NCBI RefSeq assembly: GCF_003131205.1
Contig: NZ_QFFY01000003.1
Location: 186,001 to 250,000, forward strand
Direction: 5' to 3'
From: Occallatibacter savannae
Lineage (GTDB): Bacteria > Acidobacteriota > Terriglobia > Terriglobales > Acidobacteriaceae
Length of the DNA: 64,000 bases
How positions within the stretch are numbered: the first letter of the stretch is position 1; each line of letters begins with the position of its first letter. The notes below the pieces were generated by a model. It did not search any database. It saw only the letters and a list, made by a program, of their open reading frames with translations, and was not told the origin of the DNA. Below are positions 44,890 through 53,112 of this stretch, piece after piece. The position numbers were made by a program, and so were the translations under genes.

Positions 44890-45063
44890 AAGAGGGGGCT
44901 CGACTTCGAAGTTGGTTGTGTAGATTGTAACGTCGAAGCGGACGAACGGCGGAGGGGCGAGTCAGAAGGGACACTGTTTTTGTAGTACTTCGGTGCGGGA
45001 TGGATCGGACGGAAATGGGCCTCAGTTCTGAGGTCAGTTGCGCGCCCGGAGAGTGAAAGAGAG

Positions 45064-45984
45064 CTATGAGCCTTTTTCGAAATGTCGGCGGTAGAGGGAG
45101 AAGGCCCAGGCGGTGCGGCCCGGGATGAAGCGGGTGATGGACTCAGGGTCGCGGGCGACGGAGCGGACCAGGTTGAGGTTGTTTTCGTAGCCGATGTACT
45201 CCTGCTGCATGTCGCGGACGAGGTCGTGCTCGTTGCGGGCTTGGTAGACGGAGGCTTTGTTCCAGATGACCTGGTAGCCGCGGGCCTGGAAGTAGTAGGA
45301 GGGCCAGATGTCGTCCATGCGGCCGACGTGGGGAAACACCATGTAGTCCTTGAGGCAGTGTCCGGCGAGGAAGGTGTTCTGGGAGTTGAAGGGGCCGGGC
45401 TTGTTGGCGGCCATGGGGAAGAATGAGTCGTCGAATTTGCATTCGGGGGCGTGTTCGAGGCGGCAGATGGCGTCGACGTCGGGGTCGCCGTTCCAGAAGT
45501 CGGCCTGCACATCGGGAGTGACGGTGCGGCGGGTGCGATGGTAGTAGTCGCGGCGCGGAATGAGCTGGATTGGGTATCCGCGGTGCCAGAGGTGCGGGTG
45601 GTTGGTGGCGCCGACGGGATCGAAGGCGTCGAGGTCGGTCTCATAGTAGTTGACTTCGACCTCGCGGCCGATGAGGAGGTTTTGTCCCCAGCCTTCGAAG
45701 GGGATGTTGTCGTCGTCGACGAGGGCGATAATGTCGGCGTGCATGTCGTGCGCGGCGAGAAAGGCGAAGTTGCGGCGCTGGATCGAGTTCCAGCCGATGG
45801 CCTCGGAGAGGAGCGGGTCGTATTTCTCCTGGTCTTCGGGGCTGAGGTAGGTGCCGCGTTCGAGGCGGTATTCCGGGGTTTTGCGATCGCCAGCAACAAT
45901 GAGGTGCCAGTCTGGCATGGAGTCGAATTTGCGGATGGCTTCAGTGGGCGGATTGATGGTGGTGGTGACGATGACCTTCTTCAA
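45064..45984 (-). CDS. STELLO/DUF288-like glycosyltransferase
   Basis: 306 residues beginning MKKVIVTTTINPPT, with AGDRKTPEYRL, RRNFAFLAAHDMHADIIALVDDDNIPFEGW (DDD near 95 as metal-binding DxD) and the FNSQNTFL and DDIWPSYYFQARGY segments. This pattern is what I associate with STELLO glycosyltransferases (DUF288), known in plants and found in bacterial surface-sugar loci. No signal or TM segment. Acceptor and donor unknown. Stands 25 bp from the following GT2 gene. Confidence 0.75.
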   Translation of the reverse strand: MKKVIVTTTINPPTEAIRKFDSMPDWHLIVAGDRKTPEYRLERGTYLSPEDQEKYDPLLSEAIGWNSIQRRNFAFLAAHDMHADIIALVDDDNIPFEGWGQNLLIGREVEVNYYETDLDAFDPVGATNHPHLWHRGYPIQLIPRRDYYHRTRRTVTPDVQADFWNGDPDVDAICRLEHAPECKFDDSFFPMAANKPGPFNSQNTFLAGHCLKDYMVFPHVGRMDDIWPSYYFQARGYQVIWNKASVYQARNEHDLVRDMQQEYIGYENNLNLVRSVARDPESITRFIPGRTAWAFSLYRRHFEKGS

Positions 45985-46008
45985 ACTGCTCTCCAGTGTT
46001 GCTCGACC

Positions 46009-46788
46009 CTAGAGGACAACACCGGGCTTGAGCAGAGATTTGCGGGCGGCGAAGCGCGTTTTGAGGCCGGTGCGGAAGTAGACAAAGTTGCGGAAGAAGG
46101 TGTTCTGCGATTCGCCTTCAATGCGGGCGGTCCAGACGGAAGTGACTTCGACGACGGGCGTCCCGAGCCGCATGGGCTTGACCAGGCATTCGAGAAGGAA
46201 AGGGTGGCGGAGTTCTTGCCAATCGATGCTCTGGATGATGCGGGTGGGATAGATGCGGTAGCCGAAGGTCATGTCGGTGAGGCGGGCGCCGTAGAGGACC
46301 GAGAAGAACATCTGGAAGATGCGATTGAGGACGAGCTTGACGGGCGAGTATCCGGTGAAGGAGCCGCCTTTGCGCCAGCGAGAGGCCTGAATGATGGCGT
46401 CAGGGTGGTTTCTGGAGACTGCGATCATCTCGGCCAGTTCGTCGGGGTTGGTTTCGAGGTCGCTGGCCATGAGAGCGGTGTGAGAACCGCGGGCGAGGTC
46501 GAAGGCTTCGCGGAGAGCTCCGCCGAGGAAAGGGAGGGTCTGAGAATGGACGATGACGAGTTTGGGATAGCGCGCCGAAAGTGAGTCGATGACCTCGCGG
46601 GCTTCGGGGGTCGTTTTGCGGCAGATGACGATGATGATCTCGGCGATGGACTCACGAGCGTCGCGGAGGACGATTTCGACGGTGCGCTCGAGCGAAATGG
46701 TCTCGTTGATGACGGGAAGGATGATGGAAAGGGATTGAAACCCGGTCTGAACCTGCGTGGGAACCTCGAGGCGCTCGAGCACAGGCAT
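46009..46788 (-). CDS. Family 2 glycosyltransferase
   Basis: 259 residues: SIILPVINETISLERTVEIVL, IIIVICRKTTPEA, GALREAFDLARGSHTALMASDLETNPDEL (Asp pair in the DxD position) and GYRIYPTRI. No C-terminal TM pair, but a hydrophobic stretch near 155-165. The pattern is close to DPM-synthase-like soluble GT2 enzymes. Transcribed with the STELLO-like and radical SAM genes. Confidence 0.85.
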   Translation of the reverse strand: MPVLERLEVPTQVQTGFQSLSIILPVINETISLERTVEIVLRDARESIAEIIIVICRKTTPEAREVIDSLSARYPKLVIVHSQTLPFLGGALREAFDLARGSHTALMASDLETNPDELAEMIAVSRNHPDAIIQASRWRKGGSFTGYSPVKLVLNRIFQMFFSVLYGARLTDMTFGYRIYPTRIIQSIDWQELRHPFLLECLVKPMRLGTPVVEVTSVWTARIEGESQNTFFRNFVYFRTGLKTRFAARKSLLKPGVVL

Positions 46789-47548
46789 ATCTGCAACTCC
46801 TTCAAAAGCAAGGGGAACTGCTTGCTGGACGTTTTTGAGAGCATATCTCAGCTACGAGACAAATGAAACTGAGAACGTATGGTCGGGAAGTGACCGACGT
46901 GACTCTCTTTGGGCGGGGGCGCGGCGCATTCCGGAAAGTTGAGATTTCGTTGGACTGAGCACTGTCCCACTATGCGCGACCGGGAGAGTGGTACCGGGGG
47001 CCCCTCCCCATCTCGAATTATTTATATAGCATCTCTTATCTCAAAATATTGAATCGAGGCGAGTTAGATTTTACGATCTGCTGATTCCAGGGTGGCATAA
47101 ACGCGAATAATTTCCTGCAAATTGCAAACACCCGCTAAGTGGAGTTAGGGTGAGAGTTTGCTGACGCAGGCAATTCTGCCGCTCGGACCGATGCACCCCC
47201 CTCCCCCCACCTGCCTGTTTTCAACAACCTGCGGCAATGTGAGGCCGCAAGGTGTTCATTCCCTTGCTCTTGACATCTAAATAGGTAGAAACAATGAGTT
47301 ACGTGCCGATGTACCATATCACGATATTTCATAGGATAGCTTCGCTGAAACATATTCCGCCTCGTGAGTGCCCGATGAGCTGGTTCTCGTAGTTAGTGGA
47401 GTACTGATTCAATGGTGGCATAAACGGGGTTAATTGACTGCAAACTTAGGGCACTTTTTTCCGCGCTGCGATCCGTCGCGGATGCGGGAATTTTTCGTAA
47501 GATCGGGCTAAGATTCCGAACGAGTTCTGACGCAGCGGAGGTTTGTTC
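46789..47548. other. AT-richer divergent intergenic region with direct repeats
   Basis: About 760 bp without a supported gene between two divergent glycosyltransferase genes, so promoters for both strands lie here. Two imperfect direct repeats (47081-47127 and 47404-47447) share CTGATTC, GGTGGCATAAACG and CTGCAAA. C-rich stretches near 46997 and 47193 resemble those at about 9964 and 22810. The stretch 47020-47055 is the most AT-rich in the window. Confidence 0.65.
47081..47447. repeat. Pair of dispersed CTGCAAA-box repeats
   Basis: Copy 1 at 47081-47127 and copy 2 at 47404-47447 share GGTGGCATAAACG, followed after a few bases by AATT and CTGCAAA. Shorter matches occur at about 10255-10280 (ACGCGCGCAATAGACTGCAA) and about 23000-23025 (TGGACTGCAAAC). 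Confidence 0.65.
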
Positions 47549-48430
47549 TTGCAGCCCGGCGATCTACCCACAATTTCAATCGTCGTTCCCAATTACAACG
47601 GAGGGGCAACGATCGAGGCCACGTTGAAGAGTCTGATCGACCAGCAGTACCCGAAGCTGGAGATCCTGGTTGTGGATGGCGGGTCAAAGGACAACAGCGT
47701 CGAGATCATCCGCAAGTACGAGGACAAGATCGCGTGGTGGGTGAGCGAGAAGGACCGCGGGCAATCGCATGCGATCAACAAGGGGTTCGCACGGGCGAAG
47801 GGCGAGGTCCTGAACTGGTTGTGCAGTGATGATGTTCTGCTGCCGGGAGCGCTGAGGACGGTGGGCGAGACTTTCGCGGATGAACCGGACATCGATGTAG
47901 TTGCGGGAACCACGATCGAGCATCATGCGACGGGCAAGTGGCCGGACCGAATTTGGAAGCCATCTCAGGAACTTATTGACATTCTGCCGATTACTGCGCC
48001 GTTTGGGCAGCCGAGCTGTTTCTACAGGCGACATCTGGTTGAAAGAAGGACGCCTCCGGTCGATGAGACGAACCACTATTCGATGGATTTGGAATTGTGG
48101 ACGTACTTCAAGTCGGTTCGGGCCACGTGGAAGCTCATTGAGATGCCTCTGAGTTGGGCACTGCACTGGGAGCAGAACAAGACAACAACTGGAGGAGTGA
48201 AGATCACGTACGAGCTGGAGGAGATATACAAGACGTACGTAAAGGAAAAGATACCTTTGACGTATTGGCACCGGATATTGCGATATCCTCTGGAGCGAGT
48301 TCGGCACAATCATCCCGGGCTGCTCTTTGGGTTGCTCTACTTCCCGTATCAGTGCGCGATCATCGCGCTTCTCAGCCCGTTCTATGGGTTCAAGAGGTGC
48401 AGGTGGATGAATTGGGTAGTGTTTTCGTGA
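47549..48430 (+). CDS. Family 2 glycosyltransferase
   Basis: TTG 47549 is seven bases after GGAGG (47537-47541); TTG 47543 is too close. 293 residues with ISIVVPNYNGGATIEATLKSL, VVDGGSKDNSV, DRGQSHAINKGFARAKGEVLNWLCSDD (Asp pair) and a C-terminal hydrophobic stretch (about 255-280). Typical GT2 adding a sugar to a lipid-linked oligosaccharide. Starts the plus-strand operon methyltransferase-GT9-flippase-GT4. Confidence 0.9.
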   Translation: MQPGDLPTISIVVPNYNGGATIEATLKSLIDQQYPKLEILVVDGGSKDNSVEIIRKYEDKIAWWVSEKDRGQSHAINKGFARAKGEVLNWLCSDDVLLPGALRTVGETFADEPDIDVVAGTTIEHHATGKWPDRIWKPSQELIDILPITAPFGQPSCFYRRHLVERRTPPVDETNHYSMDLELWTYFKSVRATWKLIEMPLSWALHWEQNKTTTGGVKITYELEEIYKTYVKEKIPLTYWHRILRYPLERVRHNHPGLLFGLLYFPYQCAIIALLSPFYGFKRCRWMNWVVFS

Positions 48431-48458
48431 AGCGAGTATCGAATGATCTGAGGAATAG

Positions 48459-49160
48459 ATGGACTACCGGGAATACTTCACATTACGACGGCAAAGTTCA
48501 GAATTCTATGCGAGTTTTGAGTTACCACCCTATCTCTATCCCGTACTCAAAGAGATCGATGATCCCAGAATACTGGATTTTGGCTGTGGTTTCGGACAGA
48601 TGCTACGGGCACTCGCGCGAGCAGGTCTCAGAGAGATTGAAGGAATCGACATCGAGCCTGAGGCGATTGAATTTTGCCGCTCACAAGGCTTGAAGTGCAC
48701 CAATAGCTTCGAGCAACCGGGGTTCTTTGAGGAACACTCCGCATCTTTCGATTTCGTTATCATGAGTCACGTACTGGAGCATTTTCCCAAAGAAAAGATG
48801 ATCGAGCACTTGCGACAAATCAGGAATCTCCTCAGGCCAGGCGGAGCACTCATCCTGATGGTCCCAAATGCCCAAGCCAACACAGGTTGTTACTGGGCCT
48901 TTGAGGACTTTACGCATCATTTTCTTTTCACTTCGGGTTCTCTCTTTTACGTGCTCCGTGCCGCGGGATTCAACGACGTCGAGTTTCTCGACATCGACTG
49001 CACATCTGGACTGCCAGTTTGGAAACGGGCGGCTCAACGTTTTTTTCTGAGACTTTACGCGGCCAATTACAACTTCTGGAACAAAATAACCGGGAGTGCC
49101 TTTCATCATTCAAGCCCGCTGATCTTCTCGTATGAGATCAAGGCGGTCGCCCGAGTATGA
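48459..49160 (+). CDS. SAM-dependent methyltransferase
   Basis: 233 residues of the class I Rossmann type: LDFGCGFGQML near 40-50 (SAM-binding glycine loop), GIDIEPEAIEF, FDFVIMSHVLEHF and LLRPGGALILMVPN. Its place between glycosyltransferases suggests it methylates a sugar or the end of the glycan. The stop overlaps the GT9 start (ATGA). Base composition falls here compared with flanking genes. Confidence 0.88.
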   Translation: MDYREYFTLRRQSSEFYASFELPPYLYPVLKEIDDPRILDFGCGFGQMLRALARAGLREIEGIDIEPEAIEFCRSQGLKCTNSFEQPGFFEEHSASFDFVIMSHVLEHFPKEKMIEHLRQIRNLLRPGGALILMVPNAQANTGCYWAFEDFTHHFLFTSGSLFYVLRAAGFNDVEFLDIDCTSGLPVWKRAAQRFFLRLYAANYNFWNKITGSAFHHSSPLIFSYEIKAVARV

Positions 49161-50452
49161 GTCTGGTAAAGGCTCAGTCGTCCGAGTCGTCGATGAGGTT
49201 TCGTCGAGCCAAGACTTCATTTATTGAGCGTCTATATCGGTTCTCAATAAAGCCGATCACGGCTCGGAAGCTTCGGGTTCTCACTGGCGCTCTGAGGAGA
49301 CTCGGCTTGCTCTCCAATCCAAGAACCACCAGCAGTTCACGGATCGATCGCATTCTCGTAGCGTACCCGGGGAGCAATCTTGGAGATGTAATCCTAATGA
49401 TGCCCATGCTGGAAGCAATACGCCATGAATGGCCCGCTGCTGAACTTGATGTGGTTGTGAATAGTCGAGCTGTCGACGTGCTGGATCGCATCCCCTGGAT
49501 AACATCCGTCTACGGATTTGATCACGGTGCGGTTAGGTTGCCCGGTCTCTCGAGCTATAAGTGTATTTACAACCTCATTTCGCTATATCGGAATTCGTTG
49601 ATGGGAAGGGATTACGATATCGCGATCGATCCGCGATGGGGAAGAGACGATTTCTGGGGAAACTTCCTCGTGTATCTGTCGGGAGCACCAGTACGCTGCG
49701 GTTACTCCGGAGTTGTTGAGGATGGGAAAAACGACCTCGATGCATTCTTTACCAAGGTTGCCATTGGAGGGCACCACGAACACGAAACGCTCCGCGACCT
49801 ACGAGTCCTGAGCCGTTCGAATCTTCGGATTGATTCGCCCAGTGACGTTTCGATCCCGACACATCCAATTTCTAGCCTCATATCAGTGAGCAAGCTGAGT
49901 AGTGAGAACCTCAGCGAACAACTTAAAGCTCTGTGTGAGAGACCTTACATAGTGTTTTCTCCCGCGGCTACGAAGCAATTCCGCTGTTGGCCACTTCAGA
50001 ATTTTGGATTGCTTGCCGCCTATCTCCGGTCTTTGGATGCAATCAGTTTTGTCATCGTCGGCAGCGAAGACGACTCCGATCTCTGCGATTCTCTTGTAAA
50101 GCAGATTGGACACGGTGCAGTATCCCTCGCCGGTGAAACGACAGTTATCGAGCTAATCTCCTTGCTATCGAACGCGAAGCTTTTTGTAGGAAACGACTCG
50201 GGTCCCGCGCATATTGCTGGTGCACTGGGTACCCCCACGGTTGTTATAAGTCCGTTCCCCACTAGATGCACGGATGAACATCCCAACTCTCCTGTTCGAT
50301 TCCGTCCATGCGGTCCGAAGGTCGCCGTTCTGCAGCCGACCGATCCACTGGAGCCTTGCTGGCCTTCATGTTCATGGGACGAGCCACACTGCATCGCTCA
50401 AGTGAGTGTTGGGCAAGTAGCACAAATCGCAAAGAAGATGACATGGGACTAG
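49157..50452 (+). CDS. Family 9 glycosyltransferase (heptosyltransferase-like)
   Basis: 431 residues; ATG 49157 overlaps the methyltransferase stop. GT9 signs: RILVAYPGSNLGDVILMMPMLEAI at about residue 65, SPAATKQFRCWPLQNFG, and VGNDSGPAHIAGALGTPTVVI near 353, the donor-binding region of ADP-heptose transferases. The sugar could be another nucleotide sugar. Codon use and GC are visibly lower than in the flanking polA or GT87 genes (a 60-bp line at 49921 counts 27 G/C). Its end overlaps the flippase start by 10 bp. Confidence 0.87.
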   Translation: MSLVKAQSSESSMRFRRAKTSFIERLYRFSIKPITARKLRVLTGALRRLGLLSNPRTTSSSRIDRILVAYPGSNLGDVILMMPMLEAIRHEWPAAELDVVVNSRAVDVLDRIPWITSVYGFDHGAVRLPGLSSYKCIYNLISLYRNSLMGRDYDIAIDPRWGRDDFWGNFLVYLSGAPVRCGYSGVVEDGKNDLDAFFTKVAIGGHHEHETLRDLRVLSRSNLRIDSPSDVSIPTHPISSLISVSKLSSENLSEQLKALCERPYIVFSPAATKQFRCWPLQNFGLLAAYLRSLDAISFVIVGSEDDSDLCDSLVKQIGHGAVSLAGETTVIELISLLSNAKLFVGNDSGPAHIAGALGTPTVVISPFPTRCTDEHPNSPVRFRPCGPKVAVLQPTDPLEPCWPSCSWDEPHCIAQVSVGQVAQIAKKMTWD

Positions 50453-51867
50453 CGGGTAAGATCCGGCGGATCTGGGATCGAGCCTCCCTCTCCTCCGTAA
50501 GCCACGACTCGCCTCTGAATCGTTCCTCCATTCGAAAGCGGAGAGCCGCGTTCACTGGTGGTACCGCTTTTTTCGCGCGGTTAGTTCAAGCTGGAGTTTC
50601 GCTGATTACGATCCCGCTGACGATTCACTATCTTGGGACGGAGCAGTTCGGACTGTGGGTCACGATCAGCTCGATGCTGGCGATGGCGACGTTTGCCGAT
50701 TTCGGAATCGGGAACGGAGTGCTGAACCTGGTTGCTTATGCCGATGGGAAGAATGATCACGAAGCGATTCGGCGGGCCATCTCCAGCGGTTTCTCGGTCC
50801 TCGGACTGGTTGGGATTGTCTTGTTTGCGGTATTCGCCGGCACAGCCAACCTGCTGTCCTGGCCAGATTTTCTTCACGTAACGTCGGCCCGGGCGCGGGC
50901 AGAGACGACGACCACAATCATCGTATTTGCGGCCTGTTTCACGCTGAACATTCCCCTAGATCTCGTGCAGCGGGCACAGCTCGGATTGCAGGAGGGGTTC
51001 CGCACTCATCTCTGGCAGCTTGCAGGAAGCCTTGTGAGCCTGGCCGGGGTTCTTGCCGGCATTCATCTCAAAGCTTCGCTGCCGCTACTGGTGGCGGTGC
51101 TGGCAGGAGCGCCGGTGCTTGCTGTCGCGCTCAACACGATTCACTTCTTCGGGCTGAGCCGCCCGGATCTGCGCCCGAGGCTGGCGCTGGTGACGAAGGC
51201 CGGTGTGCGCCAGATCATGGGATATGGGACGCTTTTTTTCGTTCTGCAGCTGGCGGTCGCGGTTTCGTTTTCGGCGGACAACGTCATCATTGCGCGAGTG
51301 CTGGGAGTGGCACGGGTTCCGGAGTACTCGATTCCACAGCGTATGTTCGGGGTGATTGCGATGGTGGTGGGGATGCTCGTAACTCCATTGTGGCCGGCAT
51401 ACGCGGAGGCGATTTCGCGCGGAGATGTTGGCTGGGTGCGCCGGACGCTGGTTCGATCACTTGTGTTTGTGTCTTCATTTTCCGCAGCAGGCGCTGCGGT
51501 GCTCCTGCTGGCGTCGCGGATGATTCTGAGGTGGTGGATTGGGCCGGATTTCCACGCTTCGTTTGCGCTTCTTGCGGGGCTGGCGATCTGGAGCGTCTTT
51601 GAGTGCTGCGGGAACGCGAACGCAATGTTTATGAACGGGGCGAACATCGTGCGCTTTCAGATTGTTATTGCGATCGTGTGTGGCGTCAGCTGTCTTGCGG
51701 CCAAGATTTATCTGACGGAGCGGTTCGGGATTGCGGCAATTCCGTGGGCTACGCTGCTGACTTATATTCCCGTCGTAGTCATTCCAACGGCGTTCTATGT
51801 TCCACGCGCGTTGCGGCATTTGCACCAATCGGAGCCGAGGGTGCAGATTGCAACCGCGACGGAGTAG
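50443..51867 (+). CDS. Oligosaccharide flippase (Wzx/MATE-type)
   Basis: 474 residues from ATG 50443 (AAAGAAG upstream); the frame extends 45 codons further inside the GT9 gene without family likeness. About 12 to 14 hydrophobic helices, with RAAFTGGTAFFARLVQAGVSLITIPLTIHYLGTEQFG typed N-terminus and a FSADNVIIARVLG segment. It would flip the lipid-linked repeat unit across the inner membrane in a Wzx/Wzy route. Confidence 0.88.
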   Translation: MGLAGKIRRIWDRASLSSVSHDSPLNRSSIRKRRAAFTGGTAFFARLVQAGVSLITIPLTIHYLGTEQFGLWVTISSMLAMATFADFGIGNGVLNLVAYADGKNDHEAIRRAISSGFSVLGLVGIVLFAVFAGTANLLSWPDFLHVTSARARAETTTTIIVFAACFTLNIPLDLVQRAQLGLQEGFRTHLWQLAGSLVSLAGVLAGIHLKASLPLLVAVLAGAPVLAVALNTIHFFGLSRPDLRPRLALVTKAGVRQIMGYGTLFFVLQLAVAVSFSADNVIIARVLGVARVPEYSIPQRMFGVIAMVVGMLVTPLWPAYAEAISRGDVGWVRRTLVRSLVFVSSFSAAGAAVLLLASRMILRWWIGPDFHASFALLAGLAIWSVFECCGNANAMFMNGANIVRFQIVIAIVCGVSCLAAKIYLTERFGIAAIPWATLLTYIPVVVIPTAFYVPRALRHLHQSEPRVQIATATE

Positions 51868-53112
51868 GTGAGAACGGATTTGAAGCGGATGCGCGTACTT
51901 CAACTCAGTCTCGGGTATTGCAGCACGGGGGCGGATCGGTGTGCGCGGGAGCTGTTTGAGAAGCTGCCTGGGATGGGCATCGAGACGGAGATGTGGATTG
52001 GGGAGTACCGCCGCGATTTGCCGGCCGGGGTGAAGTACCTGCCGCGCCCGTGGGAGCGGTTTCTGTTTGCGCTGGAGACGGTGCCCGACCTGACGGACTG
52101 GCGGCATCGGGGGTCGATTGAGGCGCTGGGCAGGCTGGGCAAGGACAGCTTCGATGTTGTGCATATGCACAACGTGCACAGCGGGTGGCTCTCGATGAAG
52201 GCGCTGCGGGAGTTTACGCTGCGGTTTCCGTGCGTGTGGACGCTGCACGACGAATGGGCTCCGACGCGGGGGATTACCTACAACCTGACGGGAAAGATCA
52301 CGAAGGAGGAGGCCAGGCGGCTGTCGCACGGGCCGCTCAGGTATATTCCGTACCCGCGGTACCACGAGAACTTCAAATGGCGGAGGACGCGCGGGTTTCT
52401 GGAGAAGTGGATGCCGCAGCCGCGGGTAGTGATCTGTCCTAGCAGGTACATGGCGGAGCTTGCGGGAGGGGCGGGCGTGTTTCCGCGATCGGAGATTGTG
52501 CAGGTTCTGAACGGGACCGAGGTGCCGGAGGCGGCGAACGCGACCATGGACAGAGACGAGGCGAAGCGGAGCTTTGGGCTGGCGGGAGGCTGGCCGGTGG
52601 TTCTGCTGGTGGCAGCGGATCTGGGCAATGCGCATAAGGGGATCAGCCTTGGGGTCAGAGCGATCAGGGAGAGCGCAGGGGATAAGCAGGTGCTGTTGCT
52701 GGGACGTTCGGCGGATAAGATTCGACGGCTGCTCGATCCGATACCTTGCGTGACTGCGTTTGCAAAGGATGATGCGACTTTGGCTCGGGCCTACAGGGCT
52801 GCGGACGTGACGGTCATTCCATCACTGGGCGAGAATCTGCCATATGTGGCGCTGGAGTCGCTGGGATGCGGAACGCCGATTGTGGCGTTTCCGATTGGCG
52901 GAATGCCGGAGATTGTGGGAAAGAACGAGCGAGGCAGGGTGTGCGGCGCGATCGATGCGGTGGAGATGTCGCGGCACATTGGGGAACTGCTGAGGGATGA
53001 TGATCTGCGGCGGAAGCTTGGCGGGCGGGGTGCGGAGTGGGTTCGGCGAGAGTGCGGGATGACCGGGTATCTCGCGCGGATTGCGGAGATCTATTCGCGG
53101 GTCGCGGGTTAA
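51868..53112 (+). CDS. Family 4 glycosyltransferase
   Basis: 414 residues; GTG 51868 follows the flippase stop directly, with ATG 51889 as alternative. N-terminal LQLSLGYCSTGADRCARELF, HMHNVHSGWLS and WTLHDEWAPTRG, then the GT-B C-terminal domain with VVLLVAADLGNAHKG and SLGENLPYVALESLGCGTPIVAFPIGGMPE (the E..S/P..E donor motif). Retaining glycosyltransferase of the EPS type. Its last four bases overlap the end of the convergent membrane-protein gene. Confidence 0.92.
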   Translation: MRTDLKRMRVLQLSLGYCSTGADRCARELFEKLPGMGIETEMWIGEYRRDLPAGVKYLPRPWERFLFALETVPDLTDWRHRGSIEALGRLGKDSFDVVHMHNVHSGWLSMKALREFTLRFPCVWTLHDEWAPTRGITYNLTGKITKEEARRLSHGPLRYIPYPRYHENFKWRRTRGFLEKWMPQPRVVICPSRYMAELAGGAGVFPRSEIVQVLNGTEVPEAANATMDRDEAKRSFGLAGGWPVVLLVAADLGNAHKGISLGVRAIRESAGDKQVLLLGRSADKIRRLLDPIPCVTAFAKDDATLARAYRAADVTVIPSLGENLPYVALESLGCGTPIVAFPIGGMPEIVGKNERGRVCGAIDAVEMSRHIGELLRDDDLRRKLGGRGAEWVRRECGMTGYLARIAEIYSRVAG

